A stretch of 64,000 bases of DNA from Nonomuraea spiralis (GCF_014648435.1 NZ_BMRC01000006.1:248001-312000), one strand, 5' to 3'. Positions 44,433 through 53,736 are shown, counted from the stretch's first letter. The notes: generated by a model from the sequence alone, not told the origin. Numbers and translations: made by a program.

Positions 44433-45613
44433 CAGATCATCAGCACGAACAACGGGAGCTGGCCCGCGACCGCCCGCGCGGGCGGCAGCAGCCGTACCGA
44501 GCGGTCGTGGGCGGCCACCACGCCGACGACGTGCCCGATCACGATGGCCGCCACCTGCACGACGGCGACGGTCGCCGGGGAGACGGCGTTCTGGTCCACC
44601 CGGGCGTCCAGGCCCAGCGCCAGGATGACCGCGCGCCGGCCCTCGACGACCAGCAACGAGAAGTAGTGGGCGACCAGGTAGCCGACCGCGATCGGCACCA
44701 GCGAGTGGGCGAAGCGGGGGGCCAGGCCGCGGGTGCCGCCGATCAGCCCGGCCGCGCCCAGGCAGGCGGCGTACAACAGCGCCACGCCGGTGACGGCGGT
44801 CAGCAGGCCGATCGTGCCCAGGCCGGTGCGGCCCAGCGGGCCCGACTGGAGGGCGTCCACCCAGGCGGGGGCGGAGGAGAAGCCGTCGTAGCCGGTGCTG
44901 CCCAGCAGCACGCACACGGTCGCGACCAGGCCGGGGGCGGGCACGACGGCGTCCAGGCCGTCGAAGGGGTTGCGCAGCACGCGGGTGCCGTCGGCACGCC
45001 TGCCGACGGGTGAGAGCTGGCCGATCAGGGTCGAGTACACCTCGAACGGGTCGCCGCGTTCCAGCCAGGCGTGGCCGTACACGGTGGTGCCGGCGAGCTG
45101 GGCGGCGCCGTACAGGGCGAAGAAGAGCAGCAGGGTGGCGGGGGCGGCGGGCTCTGGCGCGACCAGCTCCATCCAGGTGAAGGCGAGCAGGCCCGCCGCG
45201 GCGGGCCGGTAGCCGAGCCGCGCCGGGAGCGGCCGGCGCGGCCGGTCGGGCAGCAGCCGGAACGGGTTCAGCCCCCGCCACACCGGCCCGAACAGCAGTG
45301 AGGCGGGCACCAGCCCCACCCAGAACAACACGTAGACCAGGTACGGCCCGGCGTTCCCCTCCTCGGGGCCGACCGCGAGCAGGCCCAGCGTGTAGCCCGC
45401 GACCAGCAGCGTCAGCACCCGCGCCGGCCGCGCGGGCAGGCGCAGCGCGATCACCGTCCCGGCCCGGTCCCCCCGGAAACGCGAGTCCGCCCAGAGCAGG
45501 CCGAGCGCCAGGAACGACACCACCAGCGCCGCGAACGCCCCGGCGTAGGCGTAGAACAGCGGGATCGGCAGGTCGCTCCGGCCGCCGACCCCGTGCGCGA
45601 GCAGGTACGTCAT
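44393..45613 (-). CDS. Polytopic membrane protein, third gene of envelope operon
   Basis: This 406-residue protein has about ten hydrophobic segments, with conserved-looking loops GPVWRGLNPFRLLPDRPRR and HAWLERGDPFEVYSTLIGQL. I do not recognise the family. ATG 45613 overlaps the stop of the cupredoxin-like lipoprotein gene (ATGA), and that gene overlaps the beta-helix gene in the same way, so the three form a translationally coupled operon. It could be a transporter or assembly factor for the envelope proteins (inference). Confidence 0.75.
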   Translation of the reverse strand: MTYLLAHGVGGRSDLPIPLFYAYAGAFAALVVSFLALGLLWADSRFRGDRAGTVIALRLPARPARVLTLLVAGYTLGLLAVGPEEGNAGPYLVYVLFWVGLVPASLLFGPVWRGLNPFRLLPDRPRRPLPARLGYRPAAAGLLAFTWMELVAPEPAAPATLLLFFALYGAAQLAGTTVYGHAWLERGDPFEVYSTLIGQLSPVGRRADGTRVLRNPFDGLDAVVPAPGLVATVCVLLGSTGYDGFSSAPAWVDALQSGPLGRTGLGTIGLLTAVTGVALLYAACLGAAGLIGGTRGLAPRFAHSLVPIAVGYLVAHYFSLLVVEGRRAVILALGLDARVDQNAVSPATVAVVQVAAIVIGHVVGVVAAHDRSVRLLPPARAVAGQLPLFVLMICYTVGGLTLLFAA

Positions 45614-45987
45614 CGCACCGCCACCTGGGTCAGCACGAGCCGGCTCCGGTGCGTCTCCACCTCGAACACGCCGGTCAGGTCCGCCGTGAAGCGCACGGTC
45701 TCCGGCACGCCGGGCCGCAGCTCGGCCTCGATGTCGTAGCCGTGCACGTGCAGTTCGTCGGCCACGTCGCTGGTGACCGTGATGCTGACCGGCCGCCCCT
45801 GGGCGACCTCCAGCCAGCCGGACGGCGGGCTCACCCGGCCGCCCGCGACGGTGATGACGGCGACGGCCTGCCCGTCCGGCGCGGACGTGGCCACCTGGTG
45901 GCTGTTGCCCGGCACGTGATGGGTGTCCGACAGCGGTCCGCAGCCCGCCAGGAGCACGGCCGCCGCCGCCCAGGCCGCCCTCCTCAC
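45610..45987 (-). CDS. Cupredoxin-like lipoprotein
   Basis: This 125-residue precursor has a short signal ending in the lipobox LLAGC (Cys16), so it should be lipid-anchored outside the membrane. The mature domain is beta-rich with ITVTSDVADELHVHGYD and VFEVETHRSRLVL, a pattern of single-domain cupredoxin-fold proteins, though the usual Cys and Met copper ligands are not obvious; the histidines HVH and THR remain. GTG 45987 overlaps the upstream gene stop by 4 bp, and its stop overlaps the next ATG. Confidence 0.75.
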   Translation of the reverse strand: MRRAAWAAAAVLLAGCGPLSDTHHVPGNSHQVATSAPDGQAVAVITVAGGRVSPPSGWLEVAQGRPVSITVTSDVADELHVHGYDIEAELRPGVPETVRFTADLTGVFEVETHRSRLVLTQVAVR

Positions 45988-48080
45988 GCCCGTGCCCCGG
46001 CGGCGGGCGCGTCCTCCGTACGGCCGCGCCGCGGCGCCAGCACGACCACCGCGCACAACACCCACACCCCGGTCAGCAGCCCGCGCACCCACCCCGGCCC
46101 CACCGGGACGAACGGCACCGAGTACACCACCCGGTCGAAGGCGTCCACGCAGGCCAGCAGCCCGAGCACGATCGTGAGCCAGCCGAACGCCGGCCGCCTC
46201 GGCCGCAGCGCCACGCCCAGGCACAACCACCAGTCGGCCATGAGCAGCAGCGCGAGGGCCGCGAGCAGCGTGCTGTCCTCGGTCGCGGCCACCACGTCCA
46301 TCGTCAGCCCCGCCAGCCCGCCGAGCGCCCCGGCCACGATGAGCGCGTGCCTGCGGGCGCTGACGTACGTCACCGCCGGGGCCACCCCGTTGGCCGACGG
46401 CCCGGCCCCGCGTCCGCCCTTGTGGAGCCGTACGGTCGCGCCCGACCGCCGCCAGAACAGCACCGCGAACAGCGCGAGCACCACCGAACCGCCGAGGGCG
46501 AGCTGGGCCTCCACCTTGCCGAGCCCGGACTCGCCGAACCAGTCGCAACCGGCGGGCAGCCGTGCCTCTGCCGCGCTGAAGTCGGCGCACAGGTAGAGCT
46601 TGGCCAGCTTGACGGGCTCGGCCAGCACGCGGCTCGTCCCGGCGGACAACTCCGGCGCGCGGGCGGCGCAGACGGGCAGCGCGGCGGGCGTCGAGCGGCC
46701 CGCGTCGCCCTGCCAGCAGTTGCCCGTGCCCTGGCCGTCCCACCACACGTCCAGGCCGTTGGGCCGCCGCTCCCCCGCCGGGCCGACGCCGAACACGTTG
46801 CCCTCGTAGCGGTTGTGGTTCGAGGTGTCGGCCTGCTTGGCCAGGTCGTTCTCGCCCCTGATGAACGCGGGCACCCCGAAGAGCTGGAACGCCGCCCGCC
46901 GGTGCCCCCAGACGCGGTTGTTCCTGAAGACGTTGTAGTTGCCGCCCGCGACCAGGATGCCCGTGCCCGGCGGCACGCCCACCTGGGAGCAGACCACGCC
47001 GTGCTCGTAACCGCGCTCGGCCGGAGGTCTGGCGCAGGTGCCGTCCCGGGTGTAGCGGTTGTTGTCGTAGATCTTGTTGTTCTCGAACTTGGCGTGGTTC
47101 TGCGGCAGGCCGGGGTGGCCGGGCCAGAGGCTGTCCATCGTGGCGCCGACCATGTTGTCGTAGAACTCGTTGTCGTGCACCCACATGGAGTCGCCCGCGG
47201 TGCCCGAGTAGCCGAGCGCGTTGTCGTGGCTCTTGCAGCGGCGGATCTCGATGGCGTACCTGGGCACGTCGTGGCCGCGGCCGTCGTTGAGGTTGGAGGC
47301 GCTGCCGGGGTACAGGCCGCCGTCGCCGTTCCCGTACGCCTCGCAGTCGGTGTAGAGGCCGTGGTCACTGGCGAAGGTGAGGAAACCGTACTCGTCGTTC
47401 CAGCGGGTGAGCACGCGGTCGATGACGAAGCCGTCGGTCTCCAGCACGTACAGGGAGTTGAACGTGGTGCGCTGGGCGGTGAAGTTCCGGAAGTAGACGC
47501 CGTCGGTGCGGTCGGCGCGGATGGCGTTGAGCTTGCGGTACTCGGCGTCGACGATGACGTCCAGCGGGCCGGCGCCGGTGCCCTCGATCTGGAGGTCCTT
47601 CTTGCCGAGGACGGCGACCAGGTTCTGGTTGTGCGGGCACTGCAGTTGCTGCTCGAAGGTGAGGATCTGGTAGCCCCAGCTCGACCAGCGGGCGGGCAGC
47701 CTGGCGCAGGCGCCGGTGGGGGCGGCCTGGCTGGGTTCCTCCCGGTAGAGTCCGGGCAGGATGGCGATCGTCATCCCCGGCCGCTGAACGCGATCGACCG
47801 CGTCCTGTAAGTTCCTTACCCCTTGCTGCTGACATTTCGCGAAAAGGTCGAGATTGCGCTGTCGCAGCTCCGCCGGAAAATTCGCGATTCGACGCTCAAA
47901 GTCGGCTTTGTCGTCCTTGCAGACGAGCAGGTCGGGTTCGCCCGTCCGTAGCGCCGGCACCGTCCCGGTCCCGTCCGGCAACGTCACCGGACGTTCCTCG
48001 TGGGCCAGCGCGGCGCCGCCGGGTAACAGCAGGCCGAAGGTGAGCACGCCGAGGATCGCGATTCTTCGCATGGGGGGCAT
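45984..48080 (-). CDS. Secreted/membrane-anchored right-handed beta-helix protein
   Basis: This 698-residue protein has a signal peptide (RRIAILGVLTFGLLLPGGAA, cleaved near residue 26). A large extracellular right-handed parallel beta-helix follows (about 100-480) with repeats such as RCKSHDNALGYSGTAG and KFENNKIYDNNRYTRD, of the NosD/PbH1 type. The C terminus has about five membrane segments (from about 545). The message is probably leaderless: TAATCT lies just upstream and no ribosome-binding site is seen. ATG 48071 is an alternative start. It heads the three-gene envelope operon. Confidence 0.85.
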   Translation of the reverse strand: MPPMRRIAILGVLTFGLLLPGGAALAHEERPVTLPDGTGTVPALRTGEPDLLVCKDDKADFERRIANFPAELRQRNLDLFAKCQQQGVRNLQDAVDRVQRPGMTIAILPGLYREEPSQAAPTGACARLPARWSSWGYQILTFEQQLQCPHNQNLVAVLGKKDLQIEGTGAGPLDVIVDAEYRKLNAIRADRTDGVYFRNFTAQRTTFNSLYVLETDGFVIDRVLTRWNDEYGFLTFASDHGLYTDCEAYGNGDGGLYPGSASNLNDGRGHDVPRYAIEIRRCKSHDNALGYSGTAGDSMWVHDNEFYDNMVGATMDSLWPGHPGLPQNHAKFENNKIYDNNRYTRDGTCARPPAERGYEHGVVCSQVGVPPGTGILVAGGNYNVFRNNRVWGHRRAAFQLFGVPAFIRGENDLAKQADTSNHNRYEGNVFGVGPAGERRPNGLDVWWDGQGTGNCWQGDAGRSTPAALPVCAARAPELSAGTSRVLAEPVKLAKLYLCADFSAAEARLPAGCDWFGESGLGKVEAQLALGGSVVLALFAVLFWRRSGATVRLHKGGRGAGPSANGVAPAVTYVSARRHALIVAGALGGLAGLTMDVVAATEDSTLLAALALLLMADWWLCLGVALRPRRPAFGWLTIVLGLLACVDAFDRVVYSVPFVPVGPGWVRGLLTGVWVLCAVVVLAPRRGRTEDAPAAGARA

Positions 48081-48086
48081 GGCGCG

Positions 48087-48107
48087 AGATTAGAACAAGG
48101 CTCACCT
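48087..48107 (-). promoter_or_regulatory. Promoter of envelope operon with a partial iron-box-like element
   Basis: On the minus strand TAATCT (48092-48087) forms a -10 only 6 bp before the ATG, giving a leaderless message. Just upstream the minus strand reads AGGTGAGCCT, which equals one half of a DtxR/IdeR-type iron box; the other half is poor. Confidence 0.4.
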
Positions 48108-48161
48108 TCTGAACAGGCCGCCTGAGGCTCGTACGGACGGCCCCTGCGCCGCGGGGCCGAC

Positions 48162-48199
48162 GACTCACGGAGGCGCCTCGGTGCGCGCCTCCGTGGGAG
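48162..48199 (-). terminator. Hairpin after TetR gene
   Basis: CACGGAGGCGC (48166-48176) pairs with GCGCCTCCGTG (48185-48195), 8-nt loop, extended by GACTC/GAGTC with a 2-nt bulge. It lies 15 bp downstream of the TetR stop (minus strand) and ends the MFS-TetR unit. Confidence 0.65.
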
Positions 48200-48209
48200 T
48201 CAGGACGTC

Positions 48210-48827
48210 TCAGGACGTGGCGCGCTCTCCGGCCAGCCCGAGCAGGACCGTGTCGACCACCCGTTCGGCCAGGTCGAGCGGCAGGTCGCCGGGCGGGCCC
48301 CACTTCGTGTGCCACATCATGGCACCCGAGAACAGCGCCATCGCCAGGTCGACGTCGAGGTCGGACCTGAGCTCGCCGTTGGCGACACCGCGCTCGATCA
48401 CCGAGCGCAGCGCCTGCCTGCGCGGCTCGACGGCCCGCTTCACGAAGCGTTCCATCAGCCGCGGGTAACGATCGGCCTCGCCCAGCGCGATGTTCATCAC
48501 GCAGCGGGTACGGGCCTGCCCCGCCTCCTTGCGCATCGCGTCGAGCAGGGAGATCAGGTCGTCGCGTACGGAGATGCCGGACAGCGGCGGAAGCGGCGCC
48601 TTCAACGTGGAGAGCGCGTCGACGACCAGATCCTCCTTGTTGGACCAGCGCCGGTAGATCGTGGTCTTGCCGACGCCCGCCCGCGACGCGATGGCCTCGA
48701 TCGACAGCTCCGACACCCCCATGCCCTCGCCGATCAGGTCGAGGGTCGCGTCGATGATCGCCTTCTCGGCCTTCTCGCTGCGCGGACGGCCCGCCGGGCG
48801 GGCAGTCCCTGAATCCTGGATCGTCAT
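48210..48827 (-). CDS. TetR-family regulator of efflux operon
   Basis: This 205-residue TetR protein has the helix-turn-helix AIASRAGVGKTTIYRRWSNK after a basic N terminus (RPAGRPRSEKAEKAI). The C-terminal domain contains MALFSGAMMWHTKWG. ATG 48827 lies 7 bp after the stop of the MFS gene, so the two are in one transcript and the regulator probably represses the operon through the CGATACG elements at 50394-50444. Confidence 0.9.
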   Translation of the reverse strand: MTIQDSGTARPAGRPRSEKAEKAIIDATLDLIGEGMGVSELSIEAIASRAGVGKTTIYRRWSNKEDLVVDALSTLKAPLPPLSGISVRDDLISLLDAMRKEAGQARTRCVMNIALGEADRYPRLMERFVKRAVEPRRQALRSVIERGVANGELRSDLDVDLAMALFSGAMMWHTKWGPPGDLPLDLAERVVDTVLLGLAGERATS

Positions 48828-48834
48828 CGCGGCC

Positions 48835-50376
48835 TCACACTACCGCTGGTTCCTTCTGTTCCGCCTGCTGGACCGGACGCGCCTTCCCCGGCATCCACTT
48901 GGCCACCACCGCGACGCCCACCAGGGCGATCACGGCCGACACGATCGCCGTGACGTGCATGCCGTCGACGAAGGCGGTGAAGGCGGACTTGACCAGCGCC
49001 TGGCCCTGCTCGCCGAGCCTCCCGGCGAAGCCCATCGTCGCCATGATCGACTCACCGGCGGCGTGCGGTGCGCCCGCCGGCAGCGCCGAGGCGATCTCGC
49101 CGCGGTAGCTGCTCGACAACACCGAGCCGAGCACGGCCACGCCCAGCGCGCCGGAGACCTGGCGGACGGTGTTGCTCATGGCCGAGCCCACACCGGCCTT
49201 CTCCCTGGGCAGCGCCTCCATGATGGCGGTGGTCGCGGGCGGCATGATGTTGGCCATCGCCGCGCCCTGGACGAAGAAGATGATCTCGATCAGCACCACG
49301 GGCGTGTCCACGTCCATCAGGGCGTAGCTGCCCAGGGCCGCCGTCACCACGAGCATGCTGACCGTGGCCGACAGCTTGGCGCCGAAGATCTGGTGCACCC
49401 GCTGGCTGAGCGGCGCGAAGATGAGCTGCGCGGCGGCGAACGGGATCATCAGGGCCCCCGCCTGGATCGGGCTGAAGCCCAGCACGATCTGCAGGTAGAA
49501 GGTCAGGAAGAACATCCCGCCCATCATCGCGAAGAAGACGATGCCCATCATGCCGATGGCCGAGCTGAACCGTACGTTGCTGAAGTTGCGCACGTCGAAC
49601 ACCGGGTTGTCGATGCGGCGCTCCCACCACACGAACACGCCCAGCACCAGCACGCCGACCACCGTCGGGACGATCACTTCGGCGTCGACCAGGGTGGCCA
49701 GGTCGCCGCCGCGGATGATGCCGTAGACCAGGGCCACCAGGCCGATGATCGACAGCAGCACGCCCACCGGGTCGAGTTTGGACGGCTTCGGGTCCCGCGA
49801 CTCGGGCACGAAGACGCCGATGAGCACCATGCTGATCACCACGATCGGCACGTTGACCAGGAAGACCGAGCCCCACCAGAAGTGCTCGATCAGCAGGCCG
49901 CCGGTGATCGGGCCGATCGCCACCGCAAGCCCCACGCCACCGGCCCAGATGCCGATCGCCTTGCCGCGCTCGCCGGGCGGGAACACGTTGGAGATGATCG
50001 CCAACGTGGCCGGCATGATCGCCGCGCCGCCGATGCCCATCGCCGCCCTGGCGAAGATCAGCTGCGTCGGGTCCTGGGAGTAGGCGCTGGCCAGCGAGGC
50101 CAGGCCGAACAGCGCCATGCCGATGAACAACATGCGCTTGCGACCCGTACGGTCACCGATCACGCCGAAGGTGAACAACAAACCGGCGAACACCAGCGTG
50201 TAGGAATTGATCGCCCATTCGAGCTGGCTCTGCGTCGCGCCCAATCCGACATGGGGGTCGGAGATGGTCTTCATCGCCACGTTGAGGATCGTGTTGTCCA
50301 GCACGACCGCCAGGAGGCTGAACACCAGCACTCCGAGGATCCCCCAGCGCCGTGGATGCCCTTCGTTCGGGTCCAT
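48835..50376 (-). CDS. MFS multidrug efflux transporter, DHA2/EmrB-like
   Basis: This 513-residue, 14-segment transporter has the DHA2 motif LDNTILNVAMKTI in the first helix, GDRTGRKRMLFIG in the loop 2-3 and GPITGGLLIEHFWWGSVFLV further on. It should export cationic or amphiphilic drugs by proton antiport. ATG 50376 has AAGGA upstream; the longer reading frame to 50490 runs through the operator region and is rejected. The TetR gene follows in the same transcript. Confidence 0.9.
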   Translation of the reverse strand: MDPNEGHPRRWGILGVLVFSLLAVVLDNTILNVAMKTISDPHVGLGATQSQLEWAINSYTLVFAGLLFTFGVIGDRTGRKRMLFIGMALFGLASLASAYSQDPTQLIFARAAMGIGGAAIMPATLAIISNVFPPGERGKAIGIWAGGVGLAVAIGPITGGLLIEHFWWGSVFLVNVPIVVISMVLIGVFVPESRDPKPSKLDPVGVLLSIIGLVALVYGIIRGGDLATLVDAEVIVPTVVGVLVLGVFVWWERRIDNPVFDVRNFSNVRFSSAIGMMGIVFFAMMGGMFFLTFYLQIVLGFSPIQAGALMIPFAAAQLIFAPLSQRVHQIFGAKLSATVSMLVVTAALGSYALMDVDTPVVLIEIIFFVQGAAMANIMPPATTAIMEALPREKAGVGSAMSNTVRQVSGALGVAVLGSVLSSSYRGEIASALPAGAPHAAGESIMATMGFAGRLGEQGQALVKSAFTAFVDGMHVTAIVSAVIALVGVAVVAKWMPGKARPVQQAEQKEPAVV

Positions 50377-50393
50377 GGAAACATCCTTAATTT

Positions 50394-50464
50394 CGATACG
50401 TCTGAGTTTCGCAACGACACCGTATCGCAAGACATTCCGATACGCAACGGTCCCGTTTCGTAAC
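50394..50464. promoter_or_regulatory. CGATACG operator cluster upstream of efflux operon
   Basis: CGATACG occurs at 50394-50400 and 50438-50444, with its inverse CGTATCG at 50421-50427. The latter two form a perfect 7-bp inverted repeat with a 10-bp spacer. GTTTCGCAAC and GTTTCGTAAC lie at 50406 and 50455. The cluster is the probable operator of the coexpressed TetR protein. Confidence 0.55.
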
Positions 50465-50595
50465 TTCCACATGACGGGAGAAGTGCGCACGAGGAAACAA
50501 CCGGCAAACCAGATCCGCCGCCCGCACGGGCCCTCACGGACACACGCCGACCCTCAGTCCGGCCCCTCAGCCGGCAGTCAGAAAACGCCCCCGGC

Positions 50596-51822
50596 TCAGC
50601 CCGCCGTGGCCGCCGAAGGTGCGGACTGCTCCTCGGCAGAGACGGGCACGGCCACCGCCGCCGGGCGTCTGCGCCAGAACGGGAGCGCGACCACCACCAT
50701 GGCCACCCCGGTCAGCCCCGCCACCACGAACGCCCACGTCGGACCGCCGCCGTCGATGATGGCCCCCGCGATGGGCGAGGACGCCGCGCCGCCGATGAGC
50801 AATGCGGTGCCGTGCAGGCCCATCGCCTCTCCCCTGGCCCCGGTCGGCACCCAGCGGCTGAGCACGTCGACCGTCGAGGACAGCGCCGGGGCACACAGCA
50901 GGCCCGCCGGCAGCAGCGCCAGGATCAGCCAGCGCCAGTCGGCCCCGGCCAGCCCCACGGGGATGGTCAGCAGGCCCATGCCCGCGATGAGGGCCAGCGG
51001 CGAGAAACCGCGCGACAGGCCGCCGTAGACGAAGCCGCCGACCAGCGAGTAGAGGCACCAGATGCCCACGGCGACGCCGACCCACCCGGTCTCGCCCGCG
51101 GAGTTGATGGTGGCGACCAGCCCGAGCTCGGTCGCGGTGAGGATGAACGTGGCCGCCGCCGTCGTGCCGAGCAGCGCGACGAACCCCGGGGTGAGCCACT
51201 GCCGCCGCGGCACCTTCACCACCGGCTCCTCCAGCTCGACCGCCGAGCGGACGGGCGGGTTGAAGGCGATCAGGCCGATGCCCGCCGCCGTGATGCCGAC
51301 GCCGATGACGATCAGCGTCGTCTTGCTGCCCAGCGTGGTGATGCCGGCGGCGGCGAGCGCGGGACCGGTCATGTACGACAGCTCGACCAGCATCGAGTCG
51401 AGGGTGAACCCGGTACGCCGCTGCTCCGGGGGCACCAGCGCGGCCAGCGACTGCCGGGTCAGGCTGAACACCGGCAGGTTGAGCAGGCCCGCGACCGCCG
51501 CCGCGACCGCCAGCGCGGGCAGCGGCAGCGCCCACGCGCACGACCAGAACACCGCCTGGGCCAGCGTGGTGACGACGAGCACGGGACGCACGCCGTGGCG
51601 GTCGACGAACCGGCCCGACAGCGGCGAGCCGATCGCCATGCCGACCGTGCTGGCCATCGTGACCACGCCGGCCTCGACATAGCCCAGGCGCAGCCCGAAG
51701 ACCACGTGCAGGGTCAGCGCCATCCCCATCGCGGTGGCGGGGACGCGCGCGAGCATCCCCACCAGGAGCAGGGTGCGGACGCCTGGGAGCCGGAAGAGCC
51801 GGCGATATTGGTCGAGAGCCAT
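50596..51822 (-). CDS. MFS transporter
   Basis: This 408-residue major facilitator has about 12 membrane segments, with GSPLSGRFVDRHGVRPVLVV as the loop 2-3 motif and FSLTRQSLAALVPPEQRRTG in loop 4-5. It resembles the sugar-efflux/drug MFS_1 group; the substrate is unknown. ATG 51822 lies 29 bp downstream of a minus-strand TTGACA (51856-51851). It is divergent from panB and separated from the DHA2 gene by 219 bp. Confidence 0.85.
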   Translation of the reverse strand: MALDQYRRLFRLPGVRTLLLVGMLARVPATAMGMALTLHVVFGLRLGYVEAGVVTMASTVGMAIGSPLSGRFVDRHGVRPVLVVTTLAQAVFWSCAWALPLPALAVAAAVAGLLNLPVFSLTRQSLAALVPPEQRRTGFTLDSMLVELSYMTGPALAAAGITTLGSKTTLIVIGVGITAAGIGLIAFNPPVRSAVELEEPVVKVPRRQWLTPGFVALLGTTAAATFILTATELGLVATINSAGETGWVGVAVGIWCLYSLVGGFVYGGLSRGFSPLALIAGMGLLTIPVGLAGADWRWLILALLPAGLLCAPALSSTVDVLSRWVPTGARGEAMGLHGTALLIGGAASSPIAGAIIDGGGPTWAFVVAGLTGVAMVVVALPFWRRRPAAVAVPVSAEEQSAPSAATAG

Positions 51823-51956
51823 GGTGTGTCGTTTACCTCCGCGTCGATTGTGTCAAGAGGCACCGACAGTTTCGCCACTGGATTTCCCTCCATGACATCA
51901 TCGAAGGAGTCCGGGGACGTCACTGGGACGCCTCGAGACGTTTCTGGAGGTTGTCC

Positions 51957-52784
51957 ATGTCTTCGACCACGCTGTACGGCGGTGTCTCAGGGCGCAGGGT
52001 CACCGTCCGCGACCTCGCGGCGGCCAAGGAGCGCGGAGAGCGGTGGCCCATGGTCACCGCCTACGACGCGATGACGGCCGGGGTGTTCGACCAGGCGGGG
52101 GTGCCCGTCCTGCTGGTCGGCGACTCCGCGGCCATGGTCGTCTACGGCTTCGACTCCACCCTGCCCGTCACCCTCGACCATCTCGTCCCGCTCACCGCGG
52201 CCGTCGTCCGGGGCTCCTCGCGGGCGATGGTGGTGGCCGACCTGCCGTTCGGGTCGTACCAGGGGTCGGCGCAGCAGGCGCTGGAGTCGGCGGCCAGGTT
52301 CATGAAGGAGGCGGGCGCGCACGCGGTCAAGCTGGAGGGCGGCCGGCGGGTGCTGCCGCAGGTCGAGGCGCTGGTCTCGGCGGGTGTGCCGGTCATGGCG
52401 CACCTCGGACTCACCCCGCAATCGGTCAACGCGCTCGGCGGCTACCGGGTGCAGGGGCGCGGGCAGTCGGGTGACGAGCTGATGGCCGACGCCAAGGACC
52501 TAGAGCGGGCGGGGGCGTTCGCGGTGGTGCTGGAGTGCGTACCGGCCGACCTGGCGCAGCGGGTGACCACGTCGCTGGCGATCCCCACGGTCGGCATCGG
52601 CGCCGGGCCCGCGACGGACGCGCAGGTCCTGGTGTGGCAGGACCTGATGGGGCTGACGCCGCGCCCGGCCAAGTTCGTCAAGCGCTACTTCGACCTGGCC
52701 TCGGAGATGGACCGCGCGGTGCGCGCCTTCGCCGCCGAGGTCAGCTCGGGCGCCTTCCCGGCGCCCGAGCACACCTACAGCTGA
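51957..52784 (+). CDS. panB: 3-methyl-2-oxobutanoate hydroxymethyltransferase
   Basis: This 275-residue enzyme transfers a hydroxymethyl group from methylenetetrahydrofolate to ketoisovalerate, the first step of pantothenate synthesis. Signatures are MVTAYDAMTAGVFDQAG, LLVGDSAAMVVYG (metal-binding Asp), AVKLEGG and MAHLGLTPQSVNALGGYRVQG. The length matches the family. ATG 51957 follows CTGGAGG. It stands alone here; panB is a conserved neighbour of glnA2/nadE in actinobacteria. Confidence 0.96.
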   Translation: MSSTTLYGGVSGRRVTVRDLAAAKERGERWPMVTAYDAMTAGVFDQAGVPVLLVGDSAAMVVYGFDSTLPVTLDHLVPLTAAVVRGSSRAMVVADLPFGSYQGSAQQALESAARFMKEAGAHAVKLEGGRRVLPQVEALVSAGVPVMAHLGLTPQSVNALGGYRVQGRGQSGDELMADAKDLERAGAFAVVLECVPADLAQRVTTSLAIPTVGIGAGPATDAQVLVWQDLMGLTPRPAKFVKRYFDLASEMDRAVRAFAAEVSSGAFPAPEHTYS

Positions 52785-52800
52785 GCACACCTGCAGCCGG

Positions 52801-53736
52801 TCACCCCGCCGCGCCGGACAGCGTGGCGGGGTCGGTGTTGGAGCCGCACACGACGACGGCCACCCGCTCCCCGTCGGCCGGCCGGTGGACGCCGGACAAC
52901 AGCGCCGCGTACGCCGCCGCGCCGGCGGGCTCGGCGACCAGGCGGTGCCGCTCCCACAGCGCGCGCCGGGCCGCGATGATCGCCTTGTCCTCCACCAGTA
53001 CGCTCTCCACCCCCACACCCGACAGCACCTCGAAGGCCAGCGCGCCGAGCTGCGTGGCCCCGAGCGCGTCGGCGGCCACGCCGCCCACCTGCACCGGCAC
53101 CGGGCGGCCCGCGCGCAGCGCCTCGTGCAGCGTGGGGATGGCGTGGGGCTCCACCGCCACGATCCGCGGGGCGTCGCCCCCGGCCCGCGCCCCGAGGGTG
53201 GTGCCAGCCGCGAGGCCGCCGCCGCCCACGGCCACCACGATCGTGTCCACGCCCCCGGTCTGCTCCATGATCTCCAGGCCGGTCGTGCCCTGCCCGGCCA
53301 GCACCTCGGCCTGGTCGTAGGCGTGCACGGCCAGCGCCCCCGTCTCGGCGGCGCGCTTGGCGGCGGCCTCGGCGGCCTCGGAGTAGATGGCCCCGACCTG
53401 GGTGGTGTGCGCGCCGAGCGCCCTGAGCCCGGCCACCTTCACCGGGCTCGTCACCTCCGGTACGAAGATCTCGGCCCGCACCCCGAGCGACCTGGCGGCG
53501 TGGGCGACGGCCAGGCCGTGGTTGCCGCCGCTGGCCGCGATGACCCCCGCGGCGGGCAGCGTACCGGCCGACAGGATGCGGTTGAAGGCACCGCGCACCT
53601 TGAAGGAGCCCGAGTGCTGCAGCAGTTCGAGCTTCAGGAACAGGCCCGGCGAGATCTCCAGGACGGGCGTGCGCAGCACGTGTCCCGAGATCCGTACGGC
53701 CGCGTCGAGGACATCGTCGTAGGTGACGGCGGTCAC
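52801..53736 (-). CDS. Threonine/serine dehydratase-like PLP enzyme
   Basis: This 311-residue fold-type II PLP enzyme has the cofactor lysine (Lys46) in HSGSFKVRGAFNR, the phosphate loop AVGGGGLAAG and the asparagine loop ASGGNHGLAVA. Threonine deaminase, serine dehydratase and racemase relatives share these motifs, so the substrate is uncertain. GTG 53736 follows AGGGAG. There is no ACT domain, so no isoleucine feedback is expected. It is downstream of the metB-like gene on the same strand. Confidence 0.85.
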   Translation of the reverse strand: MTAVTYDDVLDAAVRISGHVLRTPVLEISPGLFLKLELLQHSGSFKVRGAFNRILSAGTLPAAGVIAASGGNHGLAVAHAARSLGVRAEIFVPEVTSPVKVAGLRALGAHTTQVGAIYSEAAEAAAKRAAETGALAVHAYDQAEVLAGQGTTGLEIMEQTGGVDTIVVAVGGGGLAAGTTLGARAGGDAPRIVAVEPHAIPTLHEALRAGRPVPVQVGGVAADALGATQLGALAFEVLSGVGVESVLVEDKAIIAARRALWERHRLVAEPAGAAAYAALLSGVHRPADGERVAVVVCGSNTDPATLSGAAG

